From Acinetobacter lwoffii (GTDB taxonomy: Bacteria; Pseudomonadota; Gammaproteobacteria; Pseudomonadales; Moraxellaceae), in contig NZ_JALJVC010000008.1 of assembly GCF_022967985.1 (NCBI RefSeq), positions 62,001-126,000 on the forward strand: DNA of 64,000 nt, written 5' to 3'. The notes under the pieces were generated by a model, which was given only the letters and a program-made list of their open reading frames with translations, was not told where the DNA came from and ran no database searches. Made by a program: the position numbers and the translations under genes. Shown here piece by piece: positions 1 to 9,673 of the stretch (within the stretch, counting starts at the first letter, position 1; every line of letters starts with the position of its first letter).

Positions 1-877
1 CCTGTTTATGAAACATGCCGACAGGCCCCAACTGTTTACCCTTCCAGCCCGCCTGATCAATCAACCAGCCTGCTGCCAGTTTAACTTGAGCATTCGTTTG
101 CTGGTAATGGGGTAAATTCGGGAAAGATACAGCAATTTGGTCAAAGACCGCCTGATCAACCACCGGATTTTTAAAGAAGCTGCCCACGTTGGGAAATTCT
201 TGTGGATCAGGCAATTTACTCTGGCGAATCTGGATGACCTGTTGCTGCAAGTTTTCTGCTGTGAGCTGATCACCGACCGCAGTCTTCAGATCACCATAAT
301 TCAGTTTCAAATCTGGCTGTTTAAGTAATCTAAAAGTCACATGGGTAATCACATAACGGTTAGGATCATCTTTAAAAATACTATGCCGGTAGGCAAACTG
401 ACAATCTGCTGCCTGAATCGAAGCAAACTGTTTCAATTGTCGGTCATAGACCTCAACAGAATCGATGAATTCTCCGACTTCGACACCATAAGCGCCAATA
501 TTCTGTACTGGCGATGCACCGACCCGACCCGGAATTAAAGCTAGATTCTGTAGGCCATATAAACTTTGTGCCGTGGTCCAGAGCACGAAGTCATGCCAGC
601 CTTGTCCGCCGCCTACACGTAAACGTTGCGACTGATCATCAGCATCCAGTATTTCAATGCCTTGAATATCCATATGCAGAACCAGTGCATCAATCTGCTC
701 CGGCAACAACATATTGCTGCCGCCTGACAGAATCAGTACATTGAGTTGCTGCTGTTCCGAAAAATTCAGTGCAGTTAGCAGGTCAGCAGTTGATTGAATC
801 TGGGCATAGTATGAAGCAACTGCTTCTAAATTTAAGGTATTAAAAGGTTTAAGTTGAACCTGGGTTTGAATCTGCAT
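1..877 (-). CDS. murB: UDP-N-acetylenolpyruvoylglucosamine reductase, C-terminus cut by window edge
   Basis: MurB reduces UDP-GlcNAc-enolpyruvate to UDP-MurNAc with NADPH and FAD, in cytoplasmic peptidoglycan precursor synthesis. About 292 residues are visible of an expected 340 or so; the C-terminus lies beyond base 1. Visible signs are the FAD-binding stretch SGGSNMLL (about residues 51-58), QNIGAYG (about 125-131) and the YRHSIFK segment (about 163-169) holding the conserved Arg and Ser. The YRxSxFK form is typical of type I MurB. The ATG at 877-875 has an AAGG eight bases upstream. It follows the phosphatase gene by three bases, so the two are probably co-transcribed. Confidence 0.93.
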   Translation of the reverse strand, partial: MQIQTQVQLKPFNTLNLEAVASYYAQIQSTADLLTALNFSEQQQLNVLILSGGSNMLLPEQIDALVLHMDIQGIEILDADDQSQRLRVGGGQGWHDFVLWTTAQSLYGLQNLALIPGRVGASPVQNIGAYGVEVGEFIDSVEVYDRQLKQFASIQAADCQFAYRHSIFKDDPNRYVITHVTFRLLKQPDLKLNYGDLKTAVGDQLTAENLQQQVIQIRQSKLPDPQEFPNVGSFFKNPVVDQAVFDQIAVSFPNLPHYQQTNAQVKLAAGWLIDQAGWKGKQLGPVGMFHKQ

Positions 878-880
878 CGC

Positions 881-1387
881 TTAAACCTTGTGTAAATTCT
901 GTTTAAAAATCTCAATCCAAGCCTGGCTGCTGGACTCACACTGATCAAGCACCCGTTCAAAGCCATCCGCTTCGCCATAATAGGGATCGGGTAAAGCCTG
1001 TTTTGGATAGGTCTGATCATGTTCACTCATTAATGCCACGCGTGCACGTACATGACCAAACTGAGTTTCTGCCAGACGCTGTATGTTCTGGATATTGGAT
1101 AAATTCTCCAGATCCATCGCCAGAATCAGATCATAATCAATAAAATCATGCGGAATAAGTTGACGTGCGCGAAGTGCTGAAAGGTCATAGCCACGTTTTA
1201 GTGCATGCTTCTGGCTACGCAAGTCCGGTGCCTTGCCCGGATGATAATTACTGGTTCCGGCAGAGTCGACCACAATGTTCAGTTGCTGTTCATCACAATA
1301 ATGTCTGAGTACAACTTCTGCCGTGGGAGAGCGGCAAATATTTCCCAAACAAACACATAACACCTTGTATGGCGTTCTGGATGACAT
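881..1387 (-). CDS. Low-molecular-weight protein-tyrosine phosphatase
   Basis: This is a cytoplasmic phosphatase of the low-molecular-weight PTP family (Wzb/Ptp/YfkJ type). The signature CX5R loop is present as CLGNICRS near residues 13-20, and the general-acid Asp lies in the DPYYG motif near the C-terminus. The chosen ATG at 1387 has GAGG six bases upstream; an in-frame TTG at 1393 is less likely. Some relatives act on tyrosine kinases for capsule or exopolysaccharide, but no kinase or export gene is adjacent, so the substrate is unknown. It sits three bases upstream of murB on the same strand. Confidence 0.9.
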   Translation of the reverse strand: MSSRTPYKVLCVCLGNICRSPTAEVVLRHYCDEQQLNIVVDSAGTSNYHPGKAPDLRSQKHALKRGYDLSALRARQLIPHDFIDYDLILAMDLENLSNIQNIQRLAETQFGHVRARVALMSEHDQTYPKQALPDPYYGEADGFERVLDQCESSSQAWIEIFKQNLHKV

Positions 1388-1507
1388 AAACAACCTCAGA
1401 GCTACTTTATTTTAAGGATTCTTATGTTAAGTTATTTATATACTGATTCCTATCTTACAACCATAGAATAATCTCGTATTTGCAATAAAAAAATCAAGGA
1501 TATCGCC

Positions 1508-2668
1508 ATGAATCGTTTTCAGTTTCAAACCGTCCCCAATATCATTGCCGGACTAGGCACGATTCAGGAATTATTTAAAATTCTAAAAAATGGCCGTTAT
1601 CAACGTCTTCTGCTGGTGACTGATCCGGGTATGCTGAAGCAGCAATTACATCTGCCGCTTCTGGATATTATTGAATCTGCCGGGCTGGAGTACGTGATTT
1701 ACTCGGATGTTCAGGCCGATCCACCCGATACCGTGGTGCTTGAAGCGGCGGCTTTTGCAAAACAGGAAAATATTGATGTGGTGCTGGGCTTTGGTGGTGG
1801 CAGCTCGATGGATGTGGCCAAACTGATCGCGATTCTGGCACATCCCGAGCAGCATCAGACATTGTCTGATCTGTATGGCATTGATAATGCCACCGGACCG
1901 CGTTTAGCTTTAATTCTGGTACCAACTACGGCTGGAACAGGTTCAGAAGTGACGCCGATTTCGATTGTCACCACAGGTGAAACCACTAAAACCGGTATTG
2001 TGGCACCGATCCTTTTTGCTGATATTGCCATTCTGGATGCAACCTTTACCCAGAATCTTCCGGCACAGATCACTGCCGCCACCGGCATTGATGCCATGGT
2101 ACATGCCATTGAAGCCTATACCTCAAAACACAAGAAAAACCCTTATTCGGATATGCTGGCCAAACAGGCTTTAAGATTACTGAATGCCAATCTGCCGCGC
2201 GTGCTGCAAGACGGATATGATTTAGATGCGCGTCAAAATATGCTGGTCGGTTCCATGCTGGCCGGACAAGCCTTTGCCAATGCACCAGTCGCCGCCGTAC
2301 ATGCGCTGGCTTATCCACTGGGTGGACATTTTCATCTATCGCATGGGCATAGCAATGCGCTGGTTCTAACTGAAGTATTAAAGTTTAATGCGCCAGCGGC
2401 CAAACAGCTCTATGCGGAATTGATGACCTGGCTGGATCCTTACAGTAAAGGTTGTCATGATGGCCTGACTGATCTGTTTATTGATCATTTTAATAATCAT
2501 CTGATGCAAAGCGGTTTGACCCTAAAACTGAATCAGTTGAATATTCCGGAAGATATGCTGCAGGTCATGGCAGAAGATGCGATGCAACAAAGCCGGCTGT
2601 TGCAGAATAATCCACGTGAACTCAAGGTGGAGGATGCTTATCAGATTTATCAGGCGATCTATGCCTAG
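1508..2668 (+). CDS. Iron-containing alcohol dehydrogenase
   Basis: This is a group III (Fe-ADH) NAD(P)-dependent alcohol dehydrogenase of 386 residues, the usual length. The nucleotide-binding motif GGGSSMDVAK lies near residues 96-105. The metal-ligand segment HALAYPLGGHFHLSHG lies near 265-280 and supplies His ligands. The middle carries the family's TTAGTGSEVTP segment. An AAGGA six or so bases before the ATG supports the start. A thioesterase follows after about 40 bases, suggesting a two-gene unit acting on alcohols/aldehydes and acyl-CoA thioesters. The physiological substrate cannot be read from the sequence. Confidence 0.9.
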   Translation: MNRFQFQTVPNIIAGLGTIQELFKILKNGRYQRLLLVTDPGMLKQQLHLPLLDIIESAGLEYVIYSDVQADPPDTVVLEAAAFAKQENIDVVLGFGGGSSMDVAKLIAILAHPEQHQTLSDLYGIDNATGPRLALILVPTTAGTGSEVTPISIVTTGETTKTGIVAPILFADIAILDATFTQNLPAQITAATGIDAMVHAIEAYTSKHKKNPYSDMLAKQALRLLNANLPRVLQDGYDLDARQNMLVGSMLAGQAFANAPVAAVHALAYPLGGHFHLSHGHSNALVLTEVLKFNAPAAKQLYAELMTWLDPYSKGCHDGLTDLFIDHFNNHLMQSGLTLKLNQLNIPEDMLQVMAEDAMQQSRLLQNNPRELKVEDAYQIYQAIYA

Positions 2669-2709
2669 ATCAATTTCCACCTAAGCCTTATCTAGCCGAG
2701 GACTGAATA

Positions 2710-3147
2710 GTGATAAAAGCCACCATCAAACAGCGCGAACACTATACATTTTTCCTGCCCATTCAAACCCGATGGGCAGACAATGATCTGTACGGCCATG
2801 TCAACAATGTGACTTATTACAGTTATTTTGATACCGCAGCCAATGCCCTGCTGATTCAGGAGGCTGATTTTGATCCTAAATATTCCCCGATGATTGGGCT
2901 GGTGGTCAGCTCCAACTGTCAGTTCAATCAGGAACTGTCTTATCCAGAAATTATTGAAGTGGGCGTGGCCATTGAAAGCATGGGAAATTCATCGCTCAGC
3001 TATGATCTGGCTATTTTTAAACGCAACTCAGATACAGCCGCTGCGCAAGGCAATTTTGTCCATGTATTTGTTGACCGTGAAACACGAAAAAGCACCCCGA
3101 TTCCAGTCGAAATGCGGGATGCTTTATCTCGATTTGTTGTGACTTAA
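2710..3147 (+). CDS. Acyl-CoA thioesterase, 4-hydroxybenzoyl-CoA thioesterase/YbgC-like hot-dog fold
   Basis: A 145-residue single hot-dog domain protein. The N-terminal catalytic segment RWADNDLYGHVNN (about residues 18-30) carries the Asp and the GHVNN motif of the 4HBT family, whose members hydrolyse acyl-CoA thioesters in the cytoplasm. The start is GTG at 2710, with GAGG eight bases upstream. It follows the iron alcohol dehydrogenase on the same strand. The coding end is only eight bases from the end of the convergent dnaX gene. Substrate chain length is unknown. Confidence 0.85.
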   Translation: MIKATIKQREHYTFFLPIQTRWADNDLYGHVNNVTYYSYFDTAANALLIQEADFDPKYSPMIGLVVSSNCQFNQELSYPEIIEVGVAIESMGNSSLSYDLAIFKRNSDTAAAQGNFVHVFVDRETRKSTPIPVEMRDALSRFVVT

Positions 3148-3155
3148 CATCCAGC

Positions 3156-5288
3156 CTATTTCAGCTGAATATTTTGCAGTTCACCATCAAACTGCTGTAA
3201 CAGATCGCGTACTGCCGGTTCAGCATGTAACAGTTCTTCGGCACGTTTAAAGGCACGTACCTTACGCTGATGCTGCATGGTATAGGGCGTTAACTGATCC
3301 ACATTTTCAAATTTCACCTGGAAATTGGTTTGCGGCCATTGCTGTTGCAAAGCAGCTTCCAGATGATGTTGCAACTGGGTCAACAACTGCTGGTACTGTT
3401 CAGGAATATGGAAAACGGATTCGCCATTCATCTGGCCAGTCATGACGCCATACTGCGCCAGTTCCTGTACTGCCGGAGAAAGCTGGCTGTTACGGAACCA
3501 GTATTCCCATTTTTCTACGCTCCACTCACCCTCTAAAACTTGCTCGGGTATTTTCAGAATATCCTGTGGCATCAGATTCTGCGTATTTATATCTTGAGAA
3601 ATATCTTCCAGCAAAGCTGTCTGTGCAACTGGCTGAACCGACGCTGTATTTTCAAGAGCAGGCTGATCGGTTGTTTCCTGTGAAAGCTCTATTTCCGGTG
3701 CAGCAAGACTAAATTCCTCATCAGCAGACATGGTCTCTTGTACTGGCTCAGCAGGAATGACGGCATCTGCAGGAATAAACTCTTCAAGCAGGAAATCATC
3801 CGAACTGTTGCTAGTAGCCGGTGCTTCTGGCGTACTCTCGATTTCATCAAAACCAAATAGGCCTTTATCATCATTTGGATCAAAAACAATTTGATCACTA
3901 GACTGCACTTCTTCAATGGTGGTCTGAATTACTACGGGCTGGACAGATTCAGGTGCAGTGATGCTGGTTGGCTCTTCTTCATCGAGAAAATCATCCGAAG
4001 AAGGCACAGACGCTGATGCAACATCAATCTCCTCATCTGTCCCATCGTCCAGAGAGAAATCATCAAATACCGGTTCTGCCTCCAATGATTGTGTTTCTAT
4101 TGATTCAGATTGAAGTTGTGTCTGAACAGGTGGCTGTAGACGTGTTGTATGGGTTGTTGCCTGTTGCGATGCAGTCTCCTGCATTACTGGAATTTCACTT
4201 GGTTGTAATGGACGGAAAGCCAGTAAGCGTAGCACCGTCATCTCAAAGCCTTGTTCCTGCGTAACTGCAAGCTGTAAATCGGCACGACCCTTATAGGCAA
4301 TCTGATAATAAAGTTGCAGATCCTGAGCAGAAATCAGACCGGATAATTGCATAATTTTTTGATTGATCTCAGCACTATATTTCAGACTCAGATCTGGCAG
4401 GTACTGCAATAAGGCTAGTTCATGCAACGTCGAAATCAACTGATCGAGCACTAGTGACACATCCAGAGCTTGCTGACGGAACTGTAGCAATAACTGACTG
4501 ACATGCGCTTTCTGGTTCTGGTGAATCGCCAGAATCAGGTCATAAATAATGGTGCGGTCAATCAGACCGAGCATGTCTTTGACATCCTGATGCTGAATCA
4601 CACCCTGACCATAGGCAATCGCCTGATCGGTCAGAGACAAGGCATCACGCAGAGAACCTTGCGCAGATTCAGCAATCTGCCAGATCGCATCCTGATCAGA
4701 CTGAATGCTTTCTTTGCTAAGAATATTGCCCAGATGTTCGGTAATTTCATCGACTGCCAATGGACGCAAAGTAAATTGCAGACAGCGAGAAATTACGGTA
4801 ATTGGCAGTTTTTGCGGATCAGTGGTTGCAAACAGAAATTTGACATGTTCTGGCGGTTCTTCCAGCGTCTTTAACAGCGCATTGAAAGAATGCGTGGACA
4901 GCATGTGCACTTCATCGATCAGGTAGACCTTAAAGCGGCCTTGAGTCGGTGCATAAGGAACATTGTCGAGCAGCTCGCGGGTATCTTCGACCTTGGTGCG
5001 TGATGCTGCATCGATTTCGATTAAATCAATAAAACGACCTTCATTGACTGCGGTACAGGTCGCACAGACCTCACAAGGCGTCGAGGTAATACCGGTCTCG
5101 CAGTTCAAGCACTTCGCCAAAATACGTGCAATCGTGGTTTTTCCGACACCACGCGTTCCCGTAAACAAATAGGCATGATGCAAACGGCCACGTTCGAGCG
5201 CGCTGGTTAAAGCACGTGATACATGGTTTTGCCCCACCAATTCATTAAAATTACGAGGACGGTATTTTCGCGCAAGTACTTGATACAT
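3156..5288 (-). CDS. dnaX: DNA polymerase III subunit gamma/tau
   Basis: This is the clamp-loader ATPase of the replisome. Residues 44-51 (GTRGVGKT) form the Walker A loop. Cys63, Cys72, Cys75 and Cys78 form the zinc module, LIDEVH at about 123-128 is Walker B, and SRC at about 167-169 is the arginine-finger motif. Residues about 365-555 are an acidic, Ser/Pro/Glu-rich, low-complexity linker, followed by a folded tau-type C-terminal domain (about 565-710) for polymerase alpha contact. The 710-residue length matches full tau. I did not find an obvious slippery A-run for a gamma frameshift. It is transcribed alone. Confidence 0.96.
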   Translation of the reverse strand: MYQVLARKYRPRNFNELVGQNHVSRALTSALERGRLHHAYLFTGTRGVGKTTIARILAKCLNCETGITSTPCEVCATCTAVNEGRFIDLIEIDAASRTKVEDTRELLDNVPYAPTQGRFKVYLIDEVHMLSTHSFNALLKTLEEPPEHVKFLFATTDPQKLPITVISRCLQFTLRPLAVDEITEHLGNILSKESIQSDQDAIWQIAESAQGSLRDALSLTDQAIAYGQGVIQHQDVKDMLGLIDRTIIYDLILAIHQNQKAHVSQLLLQFRQQALDVSLVLDQLISTLHELALLQYLPDLSLKYSAEINQKIMQLSGLISAQDLQLYYQIAYKGRADLQLAVTQEQGFEMTVLRLLAFRPLQPSEIPVMQETASQQATTHTTRLQPPVQTQLQSESIETQSLEAEPVFDDFSLDDGTDEEIDVASASVPSSDDFLDEEEPTSITAPESVQPVVIQTTIEEVQSSDQIVFDPNDDKGLFGFDEIESTPEAPATSNSSDDFLLEEFIPADAVIPAEPVQETMSADEEFSLAAPEIELSQETTDQPALENTASVQPVAQTALLEDISQDINTQNLMPQDILKIPEQVLEGEWSVEKWEYWFRNSQLSPAVQELAQYGVMTGQMNGESVFHIPEQYQQLLTQLQHHLEAALQQQWPQTNFQVKFENVDQLTPYTMQHQRKVRAFKRAEELLHAEPAVRDLLQQFDGELQNIQLK

Positions 5289-5367
5289 GTATGCTCCTTT
5301 TTACAGGTCTAAGCATACTGTTTTTTTATAAAATAGTGAAATGAATGCCGGTTTATAAAGAATAAAA

Positions 5368-5398
5368 ATCCCTTGATCAAAATCATTGAAAAAGGGAT
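5368..5398 (-). terminator. Rho-independent terminator of the NlpE-like gene
   Basis: Arms ATCCCTT and AAGGGAT enclose an AT-rich loop. In the minus-strand transcript they are followed by a run of five U. It lies between the NlpE-like gene and dnaX. Confidence 0.6.
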
Positions 5399-5421
5399 AT
5401 AAAACAGATGCTTTTTTAAAA

Positions 5422-5865
5422 TTAGACCGATTCAAACAGGATAAAGTCACTTTGCATTTGGTAGCGTTTGCCTGTTTGATCTTCACGAATTTCCAAAACA
5501 TGCTTTTTCAGATCGACATAGAGCAGATTTCGGGTATCGACATTCAGTAGTTCAATCTTTTGTTGTGATTCATCCTGAAACCGAATCTGCCCGCTCATCG
5601 TTTCAATTTCATTATGTCCACTTAAACTTTCACGCTGTAAAGTAAAGGTCTGATCTTCATTCAAGGTCAAGGCCACTGCCATGCCTGGACAATCTTCACA
5701 ACTTGAAAAACATCCCATACATGGCGTCGTGCCCTGATAACTCCCGACCCAGGCAGGAATCTGAGCTTTGGCTTCCATCACCGTTTTTGCAGCCGGCTGA
5801 TTCGGATCCTGACATCCGAACAACGCACTGCTTGCGACCAAAGGAATCACCAGCACTTTTTTCAT
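5422..5865 (-). CDS. NlpE-like copper-resistance-family lipoprotein
   Basis: A 147-residue predicted outer-membrane lipoprotein. The signal peptide ends in a lipobox (LFGC) with Cys18 as the lipidated residue. The mature part begins with a domain resembling the N-terminal domain of NlpE, including the GSYQGTTPC segment and a cysteine cluster (Cys49, Cys52, Cys56, Cys59). In E. coli, NlpE senses surface contact and envelope stress through Cpx; the same role here is only inference. The start at 5865 gives a proper signal peptide; an in-frame upstream start at 5898 would add 11 residues that do not fit one. Confidence 0.8.
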   Translation of the reverse strand: MKKVLVIPLVASSALFGCQDPNQPAAKTVMEAKAQIPAWVGSYQGTTPCMGCFSSCEDCPGMAVALTLNEDQTFTLQRESLSGHNEIETMSGQIRFQDESQQKIELLNVDTRNLLYVDLKKHVLEIREDQTGKRYQMQSDFILFESV

Positions 5866-5943
5866 TACTTCACACCATAGCCATGGACTGCGCGACAAAA
5901 TAGCATATTTGTCTGACGGGCTAAACTCCCAAATCAGGGATAT

Positions 5944-7209
5944 TTAGCGCCAGCCTTTGCGGCCGGTCAGTACCGCATCCGCACAGCGCAAGGTTTCCTG
6001 CGTCAGGCCCCAAAGACGGTAATCTCCGGTTAATGAACCTGTCGGGAAATTATGCGTATAGGCAAAACTTAAATTCCGTTCAGGGTCACACCAGGCACCA
6101 GAGCCATTAAAGCCCATATGACCAAAACCTTTAGAGGCTTTTCCTAAAGTGAGAACACGGTGGTAACCCAAGCGCCAGTGCATCGGTAAAGGCATGACCC
6201 GATCTCTTGTTTTGTATTGCACCTGACTAAGTCGCTGGAATACCTCCTGCGAGATCAGTTGCTGTCCTTGCCATTCACCACGACTGGCCAGCATGGCATA
6301 GATTTTTGCCAGACTCTCTGCGGTAAATACTCCATTAGCAGACGGAATAATGGCCTGTAGACCCTCATGACTAAAGAAACTAAAGTTCTTCATGCCCTTA
6401 GGAATCATGGCATCCTGAAAATCCTGTGGACTCTGACCACTCCATACCAATGCTCGTTCCATCAGGCTGGGTTGCCTTGACACAGTTTTTTTCGCAGTTT
6501 GTGTTTGAGACTTAGTTGTTTTAGGCTTTAAAATAGGTAAGGCCACCCGAGCTAACTCATGCGTCGGTACGCTAAAATAAGCACCATTTAACTGTAGTGG
6601 CTGTACCAGATATTCCTGCATCAGTTCACCCAGTTTTTTACCAGTCGCTTTTTCCAGTACACCACCTACTTGCCAGCCAAAAGTCAGCGGTTGGTAAGCA
6701 GCATCGGTTGCAACCTGAAATCGTGGTTCAGCTGCCGCAATCCGGTCCAGCATCTGTGACCAGTCGGCCATTTCAGTGGCATCATCAATGAGATTACGGA
6801 TATCAAACAGTCCGCTTTGATGACTGAGCATATGCGCCAGAGTAATATTTTCTTTACTATTTTGCGCAAATTCAGACCAGTATTCTGCAACCGGTCGGTC
6901 ATAATCCAGATAACCTTGACTGACCAGAATGTGCGCCAAAGTCGCCAGCACGCCTTTGCCGGTGGAATAACACAGCGACATGGTATCAAGCTGCCAGTTT
7001 TCAGTTAGAGACTTTTTACCGGTATAAATATCGACGACTTTCTGTCCCTCAAAATATACCACCAGTGCCGCACCACCCTGTGCGGTACGCGCATCCTGCA
7101 ACCGGCTAAACTGACGGGCAAGATCACTGAAACGCTCATCGACATTGCCCTGATAATTATGCTGATCAGCAAACAGATAATCTTTAATTGGCTGCATCAT
7201 TCTATCCAT
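5944..7209 (-). CDS. Serine hydrolase of the beta-lactamase/EstB family
   Basis: A 421-residue protein with the class C beta-lactamase/DD-peptidase fold. The nucleophile motif SxxK is present as STGK at residues 82-85. A Tyr-containing motif (AYQPLTFGW) occupies the usual YxN position, as in EstB-type esterases, and HMGFNGSG replaces the KTG box. Such proteins are usually esterases rather than antibiotic-degrading enzymes. No signal peptide is visible, so it is probably cytoplasmic. ATGs at 7209, 7200 and 7197 are all possible; AGGGA lies ten bases before the first. Confidence 0.85.
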   Translation of the reverse strand: MDRMMQPIKDYLFADQHNYQGNVDERFSDLARQFSRLQDARTAQGGAALVVYFEGQKVVDIYTGKKSLTENWQLDTMSLCYSTGKGVLATLAHILVSQGYLDYDRPVAEYWSEFAQNSKENITLAHMLSHQSGLFDIRNLIDDATEMADWSQMLDRIAAAEPRFQVATDAAYQPLTFGWQVGGVLEKATGKKLGELMQEYLVQPLQLNGAYFSVPTHELARVALPILKPKTTKSQTQTAKKTVSRQPSLMERALVWSGQSPQDFQDAMIPKGMKNFSFFSHEGLQAIIPSANGVFTAESLAKIYAMLASRGEWQGQQLISQEVFQRLSQVQYKTRDRVMPLPMHWRLGYHRVLTLGKASKGFGHMGFNGSGAWCDPERNLSFAYTHNFPTGSLTGDYRLWGLTQETLRCADAVLTGRKGWR

Positions 7210-7231
7210 AGAATATTGATCCCTTAAAATG

Positions 7232-7259
7232 AAAAAGCCTAAATCAGATTTAGGCTTTT
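7232..7259 (-). terminator. Rho-independent terminator after the MaoC gene
   Basis: A near-perfect inverted repeat (AAAAGCCTAAATC paired with GATTTAGGCTTTT) lies just past the MaoC stop codon. U-rich flanks occur on both sides, so it could work in both directions. Confidence 0.75.
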
Positions 7260-7268
7260 GATTCAGAT

Positions 7269-8123
7269 TTAAATCGCTTTGATATGACCGGTCACATGCG
7301 GTTTTTGATTTTTACTGTTTCGAATCAGGAAATCTGTATCATTCGCTGCCTGTGCGGTCAGAAATTCAACTTTAGATGGCAAGTACATCGGCAACTTGAA
7401 CCAAACGTCAGCTTCATAAGCATCTGGCAATGACAGATTTGCCAACGCTTTGGCTTTGCTCCACATACCATGTGCGATTGCCTGTTTAAAGCCAAAGGCT
7501 TTCGCTGTGACTGCATGAATATGGATCAGGTTAAAATCACCTGAGGTCATGGCATAACGGCGACCAGTATTCTCCGAGATGTTCCATTCATTATTGAGTA
7601 TATATTCTGGCGCTTGGCTTTCTGCAGGTTTGGCAGCAGCTTTAGCATTGGTCTTTTGACGTGACAGATAAGTCGTCAATGCTTCAACTACGACCTCGCC
7701 TCCCACTTTGACTGTAGTAATGAAATCAAACTGCACGCCTTTATCGTGCGGCTGCAATTCGCCAAATTTGCATGATAGGGTCAAGGTTTCATTGACGCCG
7801 ATTTTACGGTATTGCTTCACTTGGTTACGGATATGTACCAAGCCCAAAATCGGAAATGGAAATGCTTCTGAAGTCATCATGTGCATTTGCAGACTTTGTG
7901 AAAGTACCGTCAGATAGATTGCTGGAATATAACCATTATTTTTAAAACCACAAACTTCGTTATAGGCTTTCAGATGTTTCTGATCGACCTTGAATGAATC
8001 CACCACATATTCAACTTGCGGTAGAACTTTTTCAGCTTTCGGCTTTTTAAAAATCAAGCCCTGAATCACTTTTGGATAGGCTAAATAAGGTTTTGGAAGT
8101 TGACTAAAATGGCGCGTATTCAT
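7269..8123 (-). CDS. MaoC-family hydratase (hot-dog fold)
   Basis: A 284-residue protein whose C-terminal half carries the MaoC/(R)-specific enoyl-CoA hydratase motif (SGDFNLIHIH, then AHGMWSKA). The N-terminal half looks like a second, degenerate hot-dog domain. Family members hydrate 2-enoyl-CoA to (R)-3-hydroxyacyl-CoA or act on related acyl-CoAs. It lies downstream of a FabG4-like reductase on the same strand, with a thiolase diverging from the other side. The three together suggest a short reductive or (R)-specific fatty acyl route; substrate and direction are inference. Confidence 0.83.
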   Translation of the reverse strand: MNTRHFSQLPKPYLAYPKVIQGLIFKKPKAEKVLPQVEYVVDSFKVDQKHLKAYNEVCGFKNNGYIPAIYLTVLSQSLQMHMMTSEAFPFPILGLVHIRNQVKQYRKIGVNETLTLSCKFGELQPHDKGVQFDFITTVKVGGEVVVEALTTYLSRQKTNAKAAAKPAESQAPEYILNNEWNISENTGRRYAMTSGDFNLIHIHAVTAKAFGFKQAIAHGMWSKAKALANLSLPDAYEADVWFKLPMYLPSKVEFLTAQAANDTDFLIRNSKNQKPHVTGHIKAI

Positions 8124-8165
8124 ACTGAACCTTTAAAATATTCTTTTCATTTATATATGAGTGGA

Positions 8166-8245
8166 TTTCTCTCTCCCTTTGGGAGAGAGTTAGAGAGAGG
8201 GCTAAAAAAAGGCCCCTAATCTCCCTCTCCTAAATCCTCCCCCTG
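8166..8245. repeat. Inverted-repeat intergenic element
   Basis: The spacer between the MaoC gene and the fabG-like gene holds a perfect 9-bp stem (CTCTCTCCC and GGGAGAGAG, loop TTT, positions 8169-8189). A second, looser inverted pair of GAGAGAGGG and CCCTCTCC tracts follows up to about 8230. The style resembles the dispersed 'CTCTCCCTTTGGGAGAG' elements seen in many proteobacterial genomes. No second copy occurs in this window. Confidence 0.55.
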
Positions 8246-8281
8246 AGCTTCAATAAAAGCGCAAGAGAGAATTTGAATGCT

Positions 8282-9673
8282 TTAAGCCCCTAACAGACTT
8301 TGACCACATACACGTACCACGTTGCCATTTAAACCTGTTGATGCAGTAGCAGCAAACATTGCAATCGTTTCTGCAACATCGACAGGTAGACCGCCCTGAC
8401 TCATCGAATTCATACGGCGGCCCGCTTCACGGATCGCAAATGGAATCGCAGCCGTCATCTGAGTCTCGATAAAGCCCGGTGCAACGGCATTAATGGTTAT
8501 ACCATTTTTTAATGTCGGTGCTGTGAATTTTACTACACCTATCACCCCGGCTTTAGATGCTGCATAGTTGGTTTGTCCCAGGTTACCAGCAATGCCTGAA
8601 ATTGAGGATACACAGATAATACGGCCATTGGCATTTAGACCATCGTTGGAGATCAAGTAATCATTCACACGTTCAATTGCAGATAGGTTGATATTAATCA
8701 CCAGACCCCATAGCTCAGGCTTCATATTGGCCAAGGTCTTGTCACGGGTAATTCCGGCATTGTGCACAATGATGTCTAAGCCGCCATGCTCAGCTGCCGC
8801 TGCCTTAATCTTCTCACCTGCATCTGCAGCTGTAATATCAATAGCCAAGGTAGAACCGGCAATCTCACCGGCTACGCGATCAAGGTCAGCCTGCTGTTGT
8901 GGAACATCCAGACAGATGACATGTGCGCCATCACGTGCCAATACATGGGCAATCGCTTCACCAATACCACGGCTTGCGCCTGTCACAACCGCAGTTTTAC
9001 CCGCTAATGGCTTGGTCCAGTCTACGTCTACTTTTTCAGCTGGTGAAACACGGATCACCTGACCAGAAACATAGGCAGAACGCGGCGAAATCGTAAAACG
9101 TAATGCAGATTCAAGATTTGCTTCAGCACCTGCATCGACATAGATCAGGTTTGCTGCGATACCTTTTTTGAATTCTTTAGCCACTGATTTCACGAAACCT
9201 TCCAGTGCACGTTGAGCAATCGCCTGGCTCACCGATTTTGCTGTTTCAGGTGTAGTCCCCACAATCACCACACGGCCCGAACTCTGGATCTGACGTGCAA
9301 TCGGGTTAAAGAAATCATAAAGTGATTTTAACTGTTCTGAATTTTCGATCCCTGAAGCATCAAAAATAACGACCTTGAATTTTGATTCTTTATCGCCCGG
9401 GTTAAATGCACCCAGATTCAGCCCAGATGCTGCAGCCGCCTGTTGCAACTCAGCATTATTACCTGCATAGCTGTTGGCATGAATATTTGCCAGAACCTGA
9501 GCAATAGCACCCGTCAATGGACTTGCTGGTGCTGCGCCCAATAATACTGCGCCTTTTACCACCGGCGTAGCAGACTCAAAACGGTCTAAAGAAGTTGGGG
9601 ATGGCAAACCCAAATTTTTAATGACAAATTTACCAATAGGAGATTTTGCAAAAGTTTGGTACTGATCAGTCAT
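8282..9673 (-). CDS. 3-oxoacyl-ACP reductase, FabG4-like long form
   Basis: A 463-residue two-domain short-chain dehydrogenase. Residues about 1-210 form a degenerate Rossmann-like domain without a clear dinucleotide motif. Residues about 222-463 are a complete SDR: TGASRGIG at 231-238, HNAG at 304-307 and a Ser357-Tyr370-Lys374 triad. This architecture is that of high-molecular-weight FabG (FabG4), which reduces 3-oxoacyl-CoA or -ACP. It is 158 bases upstream of the MaoC gene on the same strand, and 240 bases separate it from the divergent thiolase. Confidence 0.88.
   Translation of the reverse strand: MTDQYQTFAKSPIGKFVIKNLGLPSPTSLDRFESATPVVKGAVLLGAAPASPLTGAIAQVLANIHANSYAGNNAELQQAAAASGLNLGAFNPGDKESKFKVVIFDASGIENSEQLKSLYDFFNPIARQIQSSGRVVIVGTTPETAKSVSQAIAQRALEGFVKSVAKEFKKGIAANLIYVDAGAEANLESALRFTISPRSAYVSGQVIRVSPAEKVDVDWTKPLAGKTAVVTGASRGIGEAIAHVLARDGAHVICLDVPQQQADLDRVAGEIAGSTLAIDITAADAGEKIKAAAAEHGGLDIIVHNAGITRDKTLANMKPELWGLVININLSAIERVNDYLISNDGLNANGRIICVSSISGIAGNLGQTNYAASKAGVIGVVKFTAPTLKNGITINAVAPGFIETQMTAAIPFAIREAGRRMNSMSQGGLPVDVAETIAMFAATASTGLNGNVVRVCGQSLLGA

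Noticed and set aside
3700-4100. Repeat protein within dnaX
   Set aside because: It is the normal low-complexity acidic linker of tau.
5944-7209. Beta-lactamase resistance gene
   Set aside because: The motifs are those of EstB-like esterases; there is no signal peptide and the KTG box is HxG.
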